Shown here: positions 16,083 to 24,836 of the stretch, piece by piece
Layout: every line of letters starts with the position of its first letter
Numbering within the stretch: position 1 is the stretch's first letter
Origin: Sulfitobacter sp. 20_GPM-1509m
GTDB lineage: Bacteria > Pseudomonadota > Alphaproteobacteria > Rhodobacterales > Rhodobacteraceae
DNA length: 64,000 nucleotides
NCBI RefSeq assembly: GCF_000620505.1
Contig: NZ_JIBC01000008.1
Span: 1 to 64,000, forward strand
Direction of reading: 5' to 3'
Position numbers and translations under genes: made by a program
The notes under the pieces: model-generated
What the model was told of the DNA's origin: nothing
The model's input: the letters and a program-made list of their open reading frames with translations, nothing else
Database searches by the model: none

Positions 16083-16502
16083 ATGACAGAGCCACGAAAG
16101 CCCGAAGACCTGGACAGGACAGCCACGCAATTGCTTGTTTGCGTCAAGTGCCTGCGGGGTCAGGGCATCCTGCAAGATGCGCGCCGCCCCGGGCAGGCGC
16201 TTTATGATGCGATCACCGGACTGGATGTGCCGGAGGGCATCAGCATTGCCCCCGTCGAATGCCTGCAAAATTGCGACCACGGCTGCACCGTCGCTCTGCG
16301 CGGCGGGGATGACAAATGGACCTATGTCTTTGCCAATGTTGATGAGGCGGACCATCCGGCGATGATCCTGGACGGCGCTGTGCGCTATCACGCAACACCC
16401 GACGGTTTAATCCCCTGGCGCGAGCGCCCCGAGCATTTCAAACGCAACTGCGTTGCCCGTATTCCCCCGATGACCCAGCCCCTGGAGGCCCTGAATGACT
16501 GA
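16083..16502 (+). CDS. DUF1636 predicted metal/iron-sulfur binding protein
   Basis: A 139-residue member of the DUF1636 family, a small ferredoxin-like fold found next to cobW and cobN. Cysteines sit as C20-x2-C23 and C60-x3-C64-x3-C68, a set suited to an Fe-S cluster or metal. ATG at 16083 is used because AGAGGA lies before it; a start at 16068 is possible but has no such signal. It is the first gene after the B12 riboswitch and overlaps cobW by 8 nt, so it belongs to B12 synthesis, perhaps in cobalt delivery. No activity is established. Confidence 0.85.
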   Translation: MTEPRKPEDLDRTATQLLVCVKCLRGQGILQDARRPGQALYDAITGLDVPEGISIAPVECLQNCDHGCTVALRGGDDKWTYVFANVDEADHPAMILDGAVRYHATPDGLIPWRERPEHFKRNCVARIPPMTQPLEALND

Positions 16503-17553
16503 TCTTGCAAAACTTCCCGTAACCGTGATCACCGGCTTTCTCGGCTCCGGCAAGACAACCTTGATCCGCAATCTGATGCAGAACCCGGGCGGCAAGCGAT
16601 TGGCCGTGATCGTGAATGAATTCGGTGATGTCGGCGTGGACGGCGACATTCTGAAATCCTGTGCAATCCCCGAATGTCCGGCTGAAAACATTCTTGAACT
16701 GGCCAACGGATGTATCTGCTGCACGGTGGCGGATGATTTCATTCCCACGATCGAGGCGCTGATGGCGCTGGACCCGCGGCCCGATCATATCCTGATTGAA
16801 ACCTCGGGACTGGCCTTGCCAAAACCGCTTCTCAAGGCGTTCGACTGGCCTGATATCCGGTCCAGAATTACGGTCGATGGTGTCATCGCGCTGGCCGATG
16901 CCGAAGCAGTTGCAGCGGGGCGGTTTGCCCCCAACGTCGCAGCGGTTGACGCGCAACGCGCGGCGGACGACAGCATTGATCACGAAACACCGCTCTCCGA
17001 AGTGTTCGAGGACCAGATATCCTGTGCCGATATCATCCTGCTGACAAAGCCGGACCTGGCTGGCCCCGAAGGTGTGGCCAAAGCCAAGGCGTTGATTGCA
17101 ACCGAACTGCCGCGTCCGCTGCCGGTGATCGAGGTTGCCGAAGGTGTCGTCGATCCGCGCATTATCCTGGGGCTTGAGGCGGCTGCAGAAGATGACATGG
17201 AAGCCCGGCCAAGCCATCACGATGACCACGACGATCATGAGCATGACGATTTCGAATCCATTGTTGTCGAAATCCCCGATCAGGACGACCCCGCCGCGCT
17301 GGTCGCCGCAATCGAAGGGCTGGCGCGCGATCACAACATCCTGCGCGTCAAGGGATACGTGGCGATTGCGGGCAAGCCGATGCGCCTGTTGGTGCAAGCG
17401 GTGGGTGCGCGGGTGCGTCATCAGTACGACCGCCCGTGGCAGGATGGTGAAGTACGGCAAGGCCGGTTGGTCGTGATCGCCGAACACGACGACATCAACC
17501 CCGAGATGATCCGCGCCGCCCTTGGTTCGACACTGACCGCGGCGGCAGAGTAA
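16495..17553 (+). CDS. cobW: CobW GTPase, cobalt-delivery metallochaperone
   Basis: A 352-residue G3E-family GTPase that is thought to supply cobalt for aerobic cobalamin synthesis. Walker A GFLGSGKT is at residues 14-21. The metal motif GCICC is at residues 72-76. The G4-type segment LLTKPDL and a His/Asp-rich stretch (HHDDHDDHEHDD, about residues 240-251) precede the CobW C-terminal domain. It sits between the DUF1636 gene (8-nt overlap) and cobN (6-nt gap), i.e. beside the cobalt chelatase it would feed. Confidence 0.94.
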   Translation: MTDLAKLPVTVITGFLGSGKTTLIRNLMQNPGGKRLAVIVNEFGDVGVDGDILKSCAIPECPAENILELANGCICCTVADDFIPTIEALMALDPRPDHILIETSGLALPKPLLKAFDWPDIRSRITVDGVIALADAEAVAAGRFAPNVAAVDAQRAADDSIDHETPLSEVFEDQISCADIILLTKPDLAGPEGVAKAKALIATELPRPLPVIEVAEGVVDPRIILGLEAAAEDDMEARPSHHDDHDDHEHDDFESIVVEIPDQDDPAALVAAIEGLARDHNILRVKGYVAIAGKPMRLLVQAVGARVRHQYDRPWQDGEVRQGRLVVIAEHDDINPEMIRAALGSTLTAAAE

Positions 17554-17559
17554 CAGCCG

Positions 17560-20500
17560 ATGCATGTTGTCTTTCGCGAAAGTCACGGGCTGGAAGAGAC
17601 CGAAACACCAACTGATCTGGGCCAGGATGCCGCGGATCTGGTTGTGTTGTCTCTGTCCGATTCCGACCTTGGGGCGTTCGCGGAAGGCTGGCACAGGGGC
17701 GGCGGACCGCAAGGTCGCCTGCCCACGCTCAGGCTGGCCAATATCGCCGCGCTCAAGCATCCGCTTTCGGTTGATACATATGTCGAGAGCACGCTTTCCG
17801 GCGCCAGGGGCATCCTGATCCGGTTGATTGGTGGCGTGCCGTACTGGCCCTATGGCCTGCAACATATTCAGTCGCTGGTCCGCACCCACGGTATCGCGCT
17901 GGCGGTGGTGCCTGCTGACGGGCGGCCTGACAGTCGGTTGGACGAAATCTCCACCCTGCCGATTTCCACCCTGCGCCGATTGGCGCGCCTATGCGACAAC
18001 GGCGGAGCGGTCGCGGCGCAGGCGGCCTTGGCGCAACTGGCACTGGCGGCAGGGCTTTATGCCGGTCCTGTGCAAGGTGCCAAAGGTCTGCCACCTGTCG
18101 GTGCATGGACACCGGAAACCGGGCCAGCCTGTCCTGCGCTGGCCATGGCGCAGCCCCCGGCAGAGGCCGGGCGTCAGCGTGTCGCAATCGTCTTTTACCG
18201 GTCCTATCTGGTCGCCGCCGACCTCGCGCCGATCGAGGCGTTGTTTTCTGCGTTCCGCAGGCAGGGGTGCGATGTGGTGGCGTTGTTCGTCCCGTCGCTG
18301 AAGGCACCGGAAGCAGCAGGCTGGCTGCGCCGCCAGATGGCCCAACTGGCCCCTGAAGCCATCATTAACGCAACCGCGTTTTCCGGCAAAGGCGACGACG
18401 GCCGTTCGCCGCTGGATGTGGCAGGCGTCCCGGTGTTTCAGGTTGCTCTGGCCACCTCGACCCGCGACGCCTGGGCCAAGGCCGAACGCGGGCTTTCACC
18501 GTCGGATCTGGCGATGCATGTTGTTTTGCCAGAGGTGGACGGGCGCATTCTGGCCGGTGTGGCATCGTTCAAACAGGCGGGCCCGCGCGATCCACATTTG
18601 CAGTTTTCCCGCTTTGCCCATCAGGCCGACGCCGAGCGTATCGAGGCGATCACGAAACGCATCATGGGTTGGCTGAAGCTTGCAGGACAGGAACCGGGCA
18701 ATCGGCGCGTTGCGATGATGCTTTCGACCTATCCTGGCAAGGACTGGAACATGGGTCATGCGGTTGGCCTTGATGCGTTGCAATCCGCGGGAACGATACT
18801 CGCTGATCTCGCCGCTTCCGGCTATGATGCGGGGTCAGGCGATGCACCCGCAGGTGACGCGCTTCAACCTATTCTGGCCACCTGTGAAACCTGCTGGCCC
18901 TTGGCCAACTACAAGGCCGCGCTGGAAAAGCTGCCCGCATCGATGCGCGCGGATCTTCAGGAGGCATGGGGCACGCCCGAGGACGACCCGGATGCCCGCG
19001 ACGGTGCGTTTTATTTTACAGCCGCGCGCTTTGGCAAAATCTGGGTTGCGCTGCAACCGGAACGCGGACTGCAAGAAGGACGAGAGGACAGCTATCACGA
19101 CCTGTCGCGCGTGCCGCGTCATGCCTATGTTGCCTTTTACCTCTGGCTCCAGGATCAGGCCGATGCGCTGGTTCATATCGGCGCGCATGGCACGCTGGAA
19201 TGGCTGCCGGGCAAATCCGTCGCGCTTTCTGGTGCTTGCTGGCCCGAGGCGCTGACCGGTGCATTGCCGGTGATCTACCCTTTTATCGTCAACGACCCCG
19301 GCGAGGCCGCACAGGCCAAGCGACGGATCGGCGCCGTGACCCTTGGACATATTCCGCCGCCCTTGCGTGACAGTGGCACACCGGAACGGCTGTCCCGTCT
19401 TGAAGCGCTGTTGGATGAATTTTCCAACGCGGACGGACTTGATCCACGTAGGCGTGACCGGCTTCAGGGTGACATCCGCGCCGAAGCGCAGACCCAAGGG
19501 GTCGAACGCGATCTCGGGCTTGACGGTGCCGCGTGCAGCGCCGAGGCGATCACCCGCATTGACCGCTTTGTCTGCGACATCAAAGAGAGCCAGTTTGGCG
19601 AAGGATTGCATATCTGGGGCCGTGTCCCTGCTGGCAAGACGCCCTTTGCGACTGCGGAGTCGGCAAAAGGTGAACGGCAATCGCTTTTGGATGCGCTGGA
19701 CGGACGGCGTATCGAGGCCGGGCCGTCCGGGTCGCCCTATCGGGGGCGATCCGACGTGCTGCCCACGGGGCGCAATCTGTACACGACAGACCCGCGCGCG
19801 GTGCCGACCCGCGCCGCCTATGCTCAGGGCGTGCGGCTGGCAGAGGAGCTGATCCGCCGGCACCTTCAGGATGAGGGTGATTGGCCGCGCGGGCTGATTG
19901 TCGATCTTTGGGGATCGGCCACAATGCGCACCGCAGGCGAGGATTTCGCCATGGCGCTGCATCTGCTGGGTGTCCGTCCCGTCTGGGATGCCGGGTCCGA
20001 GCGTGTCTCGGGGGTCGAGGTCGTGCCGTTGGCTGAAATGAACCGCCCGCGCATTGATGTCACCTTGCGGGTCTCAGGCTTGTTCCGCGACGTGTTCCCC
20101 ACGCTGTCGACGCTTTTTGCACAGGCGGTCCGTGTTCTGGCGGCCCGCGACGAGGAAAAGGACTGGAACCCCTATGTGGGACGCACCGATCTGGCGCGTG
20201 TGTATGGCCCCGCACCGGGCGAGTTTGGTTTGGCCATGGGCGCAAACCTCGAGGACTACACCGAAGCAGGACGGCGAAAAGCGGGCGAAGCATGGCTGAA
20301 GGCCAGCAGTTGGGCGTTGGACGGTGAAACGGCGGCGGCGGACGCGACGGGCATCCGTGACCGTGTGGCGCAGGCCGACAGCTTTGTTCACGCGCAGGAC
20401 CTGCCGGAGACCGACCTGTTGCTGGCCAGTGACTATGCCGCGCACGAAGCGGGCTTTGCCGCCGCGCAACAGGTCACGGGCGGGCGCGCGGCCTTGTACC

Positions 20501-20877
20501 ATCTGGACAATACCGACCCCACCCGCCCCCGTGCCCGCGCATTGTCCGAGGAAATCGCGCGCGTGGTGCACAGCCGCGCATCACACCCCGGCTGGATCGC
20601 CGGGATGAAGCAACACGGCTTTCGCGGCGCGGCCGAAATCGCGGCGACGCTGGATCATATGGCCAGCTTTGCGCATCTGGCGGGCGTCGTCGCGCCGCAC
20701 CTGTTTGACCTGTATCACGACGCGACGCTGGGAGATCCGGAAACCGACAGCTTCTTGCAAGAGGCCAATCCACAGGCCCATGCGGCGATGCAGGCCCGCT
20801 TTGCCGAACTTCTGCGAACCGGACTGTGGCAGACGCGGCGCAATTCCATACTGGCCGATCAGGCGGATTTGCAATGA
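17560..20877 (+). CDS. cobN: Aerobic cobaltochelatase subunit CobN
   Basis: A 1105-residue large subunit of the ATP-dependent chelatase that inserts cobalt into hydrogenobyrinate a,c-diamide. It has the CobN/BchH pattern: VGGVPYWPYGLQHI, GHAVGLDALQSAG, HIGAHGTLEWLPGKSVALS, PFIVNDPGEAAQAKRR, GRNLYTTDPRAVPTRAAY, DLWGSATMRTAGEDFAMAL. It is somewhat shorter than the about 1275-residue Pseudomonas denitrificans protein. The partner AAA+ subunits CobS and CobT are not in the window. The stop overlaps the cobG start (ATGA). Confidence 0.95.
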   Translation: MHVVFRESHGLEETETPTDLGQDAADLVVLSLSDSDLGAFAEGWHRGGGPQGRLPTLRLANIAALKHPLSVDTYVESTLSGARGILIRLIGGVPYWPYGLQHIQSLVRTHGIALAVVPADGRPDSRLDEISTLPISTLRRLARLCDNGGAVAAQAALAQLALAAGLYAGPVQGAKGLPPVGAWTPETGPACPALAMAQPPAEAGRQRVAIVFYRSYLVAADLAPIEALFSAFRRQGCDVVALFVPSLKAPEAAGWLRRQMAQLAPEAIINATAFSGKGDDGRSPLDVAGVPVFQVALATSTRDAWAKAERGLSPSDLAMHVVLPEVDGRILAGVASFKQAGPRDPHLQFSRFAHQADAERIEAITKRIMGWLKLAGQEPGNRRVAMMLSTYPGKDWNMGHAVGLDALQSAGTILADLAASGYDAGSGDAPAGDALQPILATCETCWPLANYKAALEKLPASMRADLQEAWGTPEDDPDARDGAFYFTAARFGKIWVALQPERGLQEGREDSYHDLSRVPRHAYVAFYLWLQDQADALVHIGAHGTLEWLPGKSVALSGACWPEALTGALPVIYPFIVNDPGEAAQAKRRIGAVTLGHIPPPLRDSGTPERLSRLEALLDEFSNADGLDPRRRDRLQGDIRAEAQTQGVERDLGLDGAACSAEAITRIDRFVCDIKESQFGEGLHIWGRVPAGKTPFATAESAKGERQSLLDALDGRRIEAGPSGSPYRGRSDVLPTGRNLYTTDPRAVPTRAAYAQGVRLAEELIRRHLQDEGDWPRGLIVDLWGSATMRTAGEDFAMALHLLGVRPVWDAGSERVSGVEVVPLAEMNRPRIDVTLRVSGLFRDVFPTLSTLFAQAVRVLAARDEEKDWNPYVGRTDLARVYGPAPGEFGLAMGANLEDYTEAGRRKAGEAWLKASSWALDGETAAADATGIRDRVAQADSFVHAQDLPETDLLLASDYAAHEAGFAAAQQVTGGRAALYHLDNTDPTRPRARALSEEIARVVHSRASHPGWIAGMKQHGFRGAAEIAATLDHMASFAHLAGVVAPHLFDLYHDATLGDPETDSFLQEANPQAHAAMQARFAELLRTGLWQTRRNSILADQADLQ

Positions 20878-21998
20878 CAACGCCCCCGACCGTCAAGGGC
20901 TGGTGCCCCGGTGCCTACCGTCCGATGAAATCGGAGGACGGGCTGGTTGTGCGTGTGCGGCCCAGACTGGCGCGTCTGACAGCGGATCAGGCCGCAGGGC
21001 TGTGCGACATCGCGCTGGACTATGGTTCTGGGCATATCGACCTGACCAATCGCGCCAACCTCCAGATACGCGGAGTGGCAGAGGCGGATTACGATACGGT
21101 TCTGGCGGAGTTGGGCGCATTGGCGCTGTTGGACGAGGACCCCTCACAAGAGAGCCGCCGCAACATTCTGGTTGCACCGTTCTGGACAAAGGGCGACGCG
21201 ACTGCCCGGCTTGCGCAGTCGCTGCTGGATCACCTTGCTGATCTGCCCGAACTGCCGGCAAAGGTCGGCTTCGCGGTCGATTGCGATCCGGCAGGCCCGC
21301 AACTGGTTGGCTGTTCTGCCGATATCCGGATTGAACAGGGTCAGGCGGGGCTGATCCTGCGTGCCGATGGCGCGGAACGCGGTCGCGCGGTGACGGAAGA
21401 AACCGTGAAAACAGCGCTGACCGAGATGGCGGTCTGGCTGGCTGATCATCTGACGCCACAAGCGCGCAGGATGGCTGCGGTGTGCAATCGCAGTGCCCTG
21501 CCTTCCGACTGGACCAATGCGCAACCACGTCCACCCGCTGCACGCCCCGCCATTGGCCTGCATGCGCTTGGGGCTTTGGTCGGCGCACCGTTCGGGCAAA
21601 TCGACGCGCGCGCCCTGCGCCAATGCCTGAAGGGTGCTGAGGGAATACGCCTGACACCCTGGCGTGCCTTTTTGCTGGAGGGCGCGGCACTGCCAGCCTC
21701 ACCTGAATTTGTGACCGTGCCCGACGATCCGTTGATGCGCGTCGATGCCTGCCCCGGCGCACCCTTTTGCCCTTCGGCCAGCGTCCAGACGCGCGATCTG
21801 GCGCGGGCATTGGCGCCACGGGTACGCGGCAGCCTGCATGTATCCGGCTGCTCAAAAGGCTGTGCGCGCAAGCCATCGGCCGATGTGACGCTGGTCGGGC
21901 GGGACGGCAAATTCGACCTGGTGCAGGCAGGCAACGCAAGCGACATCCCTTTTAAAATCGGGCTGAAACCCGACGACGTGATGACCGGAGAGTTCTGA
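20874..21998 (+). CDS. cobG: Precorrin-3B synthase CobG
   Basis: A 374-residue sulfite/nitrite-reductase-like monooxygenase that converts precorrin-3A to precorrin-3B. ATG at 20874 overlaps the cobN stop; the open frame begins 48 nt earlier. It has GWCPGAYRPMKSEDGLVVRVRP at the N-terminus and the Fe-S/siroheme-type cysteine set CPGAPFCPSA ... SGCSKGC near residues 295-335. The neighbours cobN and cobH support the assignment. Confidence 0.93.
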   Translation: MTTPPTVKGWCPGAYRPMKSEDGLVVRVRPRLARLTADQAAGLCDIALDYGSGHIDLTNRANLQIRGVAEADYDTVLAELGALALLDEDPSQESRRNILVAPFWTKGDATARLAQSLLDHLADLPELPAKVGFAVDCDPAGPQLVGCSADIRIEQGQAGLILRADGAERGRAVTEETVKTALTEMAVWLADHLTPQARRMAAVCNRSALPSDWTNAQPRPPAARPAIGLHALGALVGAPFGQIDARALRQCLKGAEGIRLTPWRAFLLEGAALPASPEFVTVPDDPLMRVDACPGAPFCPSASVQTRDLARALAPRVRGSLHVSGCSKGCARKPSADVTLVGRDGKFDLVQAGNASDIPFKIGLKPDDVMTGEF

Positions 21999-22004
21999 CA
22001 GACA

Positions 22005-22634
22005 ATGACCTATACATATGAAACCAATGGCGCAGAAATCTACCGCCAGTCCTTTGCCATGATCCGTGCCGAGGCTGATCTGGCCCGCTTTACCCCAGCT
22101 GAGGAATCCGTCGTCGTGCGGATGATCCACGCCGCCGGACTGGTCGGCCTGGAACGGGACGTAAAGCTGTCACCCGGCTTTGCCGACGCCGCGCGGGCGG
22201 CATTGAGGGGCGGCGCGCCGGTTCTGTGCGATGTGCGCATGGTATCCGAGGGGGTGACCCGCGCGCGGCTGCCTGCAGACAATCAGGTGATCTGCACGCT
22301 GAATGATCCGGGCGTGCGCGAGCTTGCCGCGGATATGGGCAACACCCGATCCGCCGCCGCGCTGGAGCTGTGGCGGCCGCATCTGGACGGCGCCGTCGTC
22401 GCGATCGGCAACGCGCCCACCGCGCTGTTTCATCTGCTGAATATGCTGGAAGATCCCGCGTGCCCGCGCCCTGCCGCTATCATCGGCTGCCCGGTCGGCT
22501 TTGTCGGGGCCCGCGAAAGCAAGGATGCGCTTTGGGCGGATCAGCCGGTGCCGTGCTGCATCGTCGAAGGCCGCCTTGGCGGCAGTGCCATCACCGTGGC
22601 CGCAGTGAACGCCATCGCGAGCACCCAGGAATGA
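22005..22634 (+). CDS. cobH: Precorrin-8X methylmutase CobH
   Basis: A 209-residue CbiC/CobH protein that moves the C11 methyl to C12, giving hydrogenobyrinate. The catalytic His lies in VRMIHAAGL. Family blocks ARAALRGGAPVLCDVRMVSEG, AIGNAPTALFHLL and GCPVGFVGARESKDAL are present. It overlaps cobI by 4 nt. Confidence 0.95.
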   Translation: MTYTYETNGAEIYRQSFAMIRAEADLARFTPAEESVVVRMIHAAGLVGLERDVKLSPGFADAARAALRGGAPVLCDVRMVSEGVTRARLPADNQVICTLNDPGVRELAADMGNTRSAAALELWRPHLDGAVVAIGNAPTALFHLLNMLEDPACPRPAAIIGCPVGFVGARESKDALWADQPVPCCIVEGRLGGSAITVAAVNAIASTQE

Positions 22635-23359
22635 GCATCGGTACAATCCACGGCGTTGGCCTGGGGCCCGGCGACCCGGACCTGATGAGCTTGCGCGCGC
22701 ATCGGCTGCTTACCGGCGCGAAACATATCGCCTATTTCCGCAAGGCCGGTCGCACCGGTCAGGCACGCGCCATCATCGACGGGCTGCTGCACCCGAATGT
22801 CGTTGAATTCGCGATGGAATATCCGATCACAACCGAAGTGCCCGTGACCGACCCGCAGTACAACGAAGTTCTGTCCCGGTTTTACGAAGAATGTGCCGCG
22901 CACCTGCGCGCCCTTGCCACTGGCGGCGAGGATGTGGTCGTGCTGAGCGAGGGCGATCCGTTCTTCTATGGCTCTTTCATGCATCTTTACACGCGGCTGA
23001 AAGACGACGTTCCGGTGCAGGTCGTACCGGCAGTGACGGGAATGTCGGCCGCCTGGACGGCCACAGGAAGCCCGATCACATGGGGCGACGATGTGCTGAC
23101 GGTGCTCATGGGGACGCTCAGCGCAGATCAACTGACGGAGCGGATGAAGACCACCGACGCGCTGGTCGTGATGAAGATCGGCCGGAACATCGAAAAGGTG
23201 TGCGCAGCGCTGACCGCGGCGGGGAAATACGACGACGCTTGGCTGATAGAATACGCCAGCATGCCGGGCCAGACGGTCCAGCGCCTGTCCGAGGCTGCAG
23301 GACAGATCACACCCTATTTCTCGATCATCGTCGTACACGGCCAAGGGCGCAGGCCATGA
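22631..23359 (+). CDS. cobI: Precorrin-2 C20-methyltransferase CobI
   Basis: A 242-residue SAM-dependent tetrapyrrole methylase making precorrin-3A. ATG at 22631 (ATGA overlap with cobH) is used because the N-terminus then reads IHGVGLGPGDPDLMSLRA, the family start; the frame is open further upstream inside cobH. It contains LSEGDPFFYGSFMHLY, the SAM-pocket loop, and PAVTGMSAAW. Confidence 0.95.
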   Translation: MSIGTIHGVGLGPGDPDLMSLRAHRLLTGAKHIAYFRKAGRTGQARAIIDGLLHPNVVEFAMEYPITTEVPVTDPQYNEVLSRFYEECAAHLRALATGGEDVVVLSEGDPFFYGSFMHLYTRLKDDVPVQVVPAVTGMSAAWTATGSPITWGDDVLTVLMGTLSADQLTERMKTTDALVVMKIGRNIEKVCAALTAAGKYDDAWLIEYASMPGQTVQRLSEAAGQITPYFSIIVVHGQGRRP

Positions 23360-24108
23360 CGGGCTGGGTGAAAATCGTGGGGCTGGGACCGGGATCGGAT
23401 GATTTGATCACCCCGCAAGTTACGGATGCCGTGGCGCAGGCCAGCGATGTGATCGGTTACATTCCCTATGTCGCCAGAATTGCCCCGCGCGCAGGGCTGA
23501 CGCTGCATCCCAGCGACAACAGGGTCGAGCTTGACCGGGCGCGCCATGCGCTGTCGCTGGCCCTTCAGGGCCACAAAGTCGTGGTGGTCTCGTCGGGTGA
23601 TCCCGGCGTCTTTGCCATGGCTTCGGCCCTGTTCGAGGCATTGGAGGACGGTCCTGCCAGTTGGCGCGATCTGGACATCGAGGTACTGCCGGGCATCACC
23701 GCAATGCTTGCCGCCGCCGCACAGGTCGGTGCGCCGCTGGGGCATGATTTTTGCGTGATAAATCTGAGCGACAATCTAAAGCCCTGGACCCTGATCGAAA
23801 AACGTTTGCAGCTCGCGGTCGAGGGCGATTTCGCCATGGCTTTCTACAACCCCCGGTCAAAATCCCGACCCGAGGGGTTCGCCCGCGCATTGTACCTTTT
23901 GCAGATGGCCTGCGGCGATGCGCGCCCGGTTGTGTTTGCGCGTGCCGTATCCACGCCGGACGAACAGATCAGCATCGTGCCTTTGAATGAGGCGCACCCC
24001 GAAATGGCAGACATGCGCACGGTGGTCATCCTGGGTGCGTCAAATACACGGATCATCGAGGGCGCGCGGCGCAGGATCGTCTATACGCCCAGATCGGTTC
24101 TGCCATGA
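23356..24108 (+). CDS. cobJ: Precorrin-3B C17-methyltransferase CobJ
   Basis: A 250-residue SAM-dependent methylase that carries out ring contraction to precorrin-4. Start ATG at 23356 overlaps cobI by 4 nt. Motifs: VGLGPGSDDLITPQ, VSSGDPGVFAMA, LPGITAMLAAAAQVGAPLGHDFC, YNPRSKSRP. The last 28 nt overlap the antisense 3-prime end of cobK. Confidence 0.95.
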   Translation: MTGWVKIVGLGPGSDDLITPQVTDAVAQASDVIGYIPYVARIAPRAGLTLHPSDNRVELDRARHALSLALQGHKVVVVSSGDPGVFAMASALFEALEDGPASWRDLDIEVLPGITAMLAAAAQVGAPLGHDFCVINLSDNLKPWTLIEKRLQLAVEGDFAMAFYNPRSKSRPEGFARALYLLQMACGDARPVVFARAVSTPDEQISIVPLNEAHPEMADMRTVVILGASNTRIIEGARRRIVYTPRSVLP

Positions 24109-24836
24109 CACAGCCAGTCCAAAACAGCGGAAACCTCATTGGTTTCAAGGCGCGGTGGAAGGTCGGGCCGATCAATCATCACGACAGGAATTCCAAGGGC
24201 CCGTGCCGCCGCCAACTTGGCGCGCGCGCCGGTGCCGCCGGAATTTTTGGACACGACAAGATTGATCCCGTTTTCCTGCATCAGCTCAAGGTCGCCTTGA
24301 TAGGTGAACGGGCCGCGATCCAGCACGATCCGGTGATCTGGAAAGGGCAGCCGATCTTCTGGCGCGTCGATCAAGCGCAGCAAGTAGAAATGCTGCGGGT
24401 TCGGGCTGAATTCGGCAAGGTGCATCCGCCCAACGGCCAGCATGACACGCGCCGCGGGGCGGTTCAGGGCCGTGACCGCACCTGCAATATCGCGCACATG
24501 GGTCCACTTATCCCCCGCCCCCGCACGCCACGGTTCGCGGCTCAGTGCAATCAACGGCACATGCGCCAAGGCACAGGCTTGGATCGCATTGTTGCTCATC
24601 TGCGCGGCGAAGGGATGCGTGGCATCAATGACATGGCTGATGCGGTGGTCGGCCAGATATTGCACCAGGCCCGCAACGCCGCCAAACCCGCCGATGCGCT
24701 GCGGCAAAGGCTGTTGCAAGGGACGCGCCACACGGCCCGCCAAGGAAATCGTGCCGCCAATACCCGCGTCGCTCAGCGCACGGCAAAGCGCCGTTGCCTC
24801 GGTCGTGCCGCCAAGGATCAGGGGGTTGCTCTTCAT
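24081..24836 (-). CDS. cobK: Precorrin-6A reductase CobK, encoded antisense inside the cob operon
   Basis: A 251-residue NADPH-dependent reductase that makes precorrin-6B. ATG at 24836 has AAGGAG 8 nt upstream. Motifs: LILGGTTEATALCRAL, ISHVIDATHPFAAQMS, REPWR, GRMHLAEF, LDRGPFTYQGDLELM, VVSKNSGGTGARAKL. It lies on the strand opposite to its neighbours. Its 3-prime end overlaps cobJ by 28 nt and its start codon overlaps the cobL start by 2 nt, so it has no intergenic DNA on either side. Its promoter must sit within cobL or further in. Confidence 0.94.
   Translation of the reverse strand: MKSNPLILGGTTEATALCRALSDAGIGGTISLAGRVARPLQQPLPQRIGGFGGVAGLVQYLADHRISHVIDATHPFAAQMSNNAIQACALAHVPLIALSREPWRAGAGDKWTHVRDIAGAVTALNRPAARVMLAVGRMHLAEFSPNPQHFYLLRLIDAPEDRLPFPDHRIVLDRGPFTYQGDLELMQENGINLVVSKNSGGTGARAKLAAARALGIPVVMIDRPDLPPRLETNEVSAVLDWLCHGRTDLGV

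Noticed and set aside
16438-17889. 483-residue minus-strand frame over cobW and cobN
   Set aside because: Long only because of high GC; cobW and cobN are certain on the other strand.
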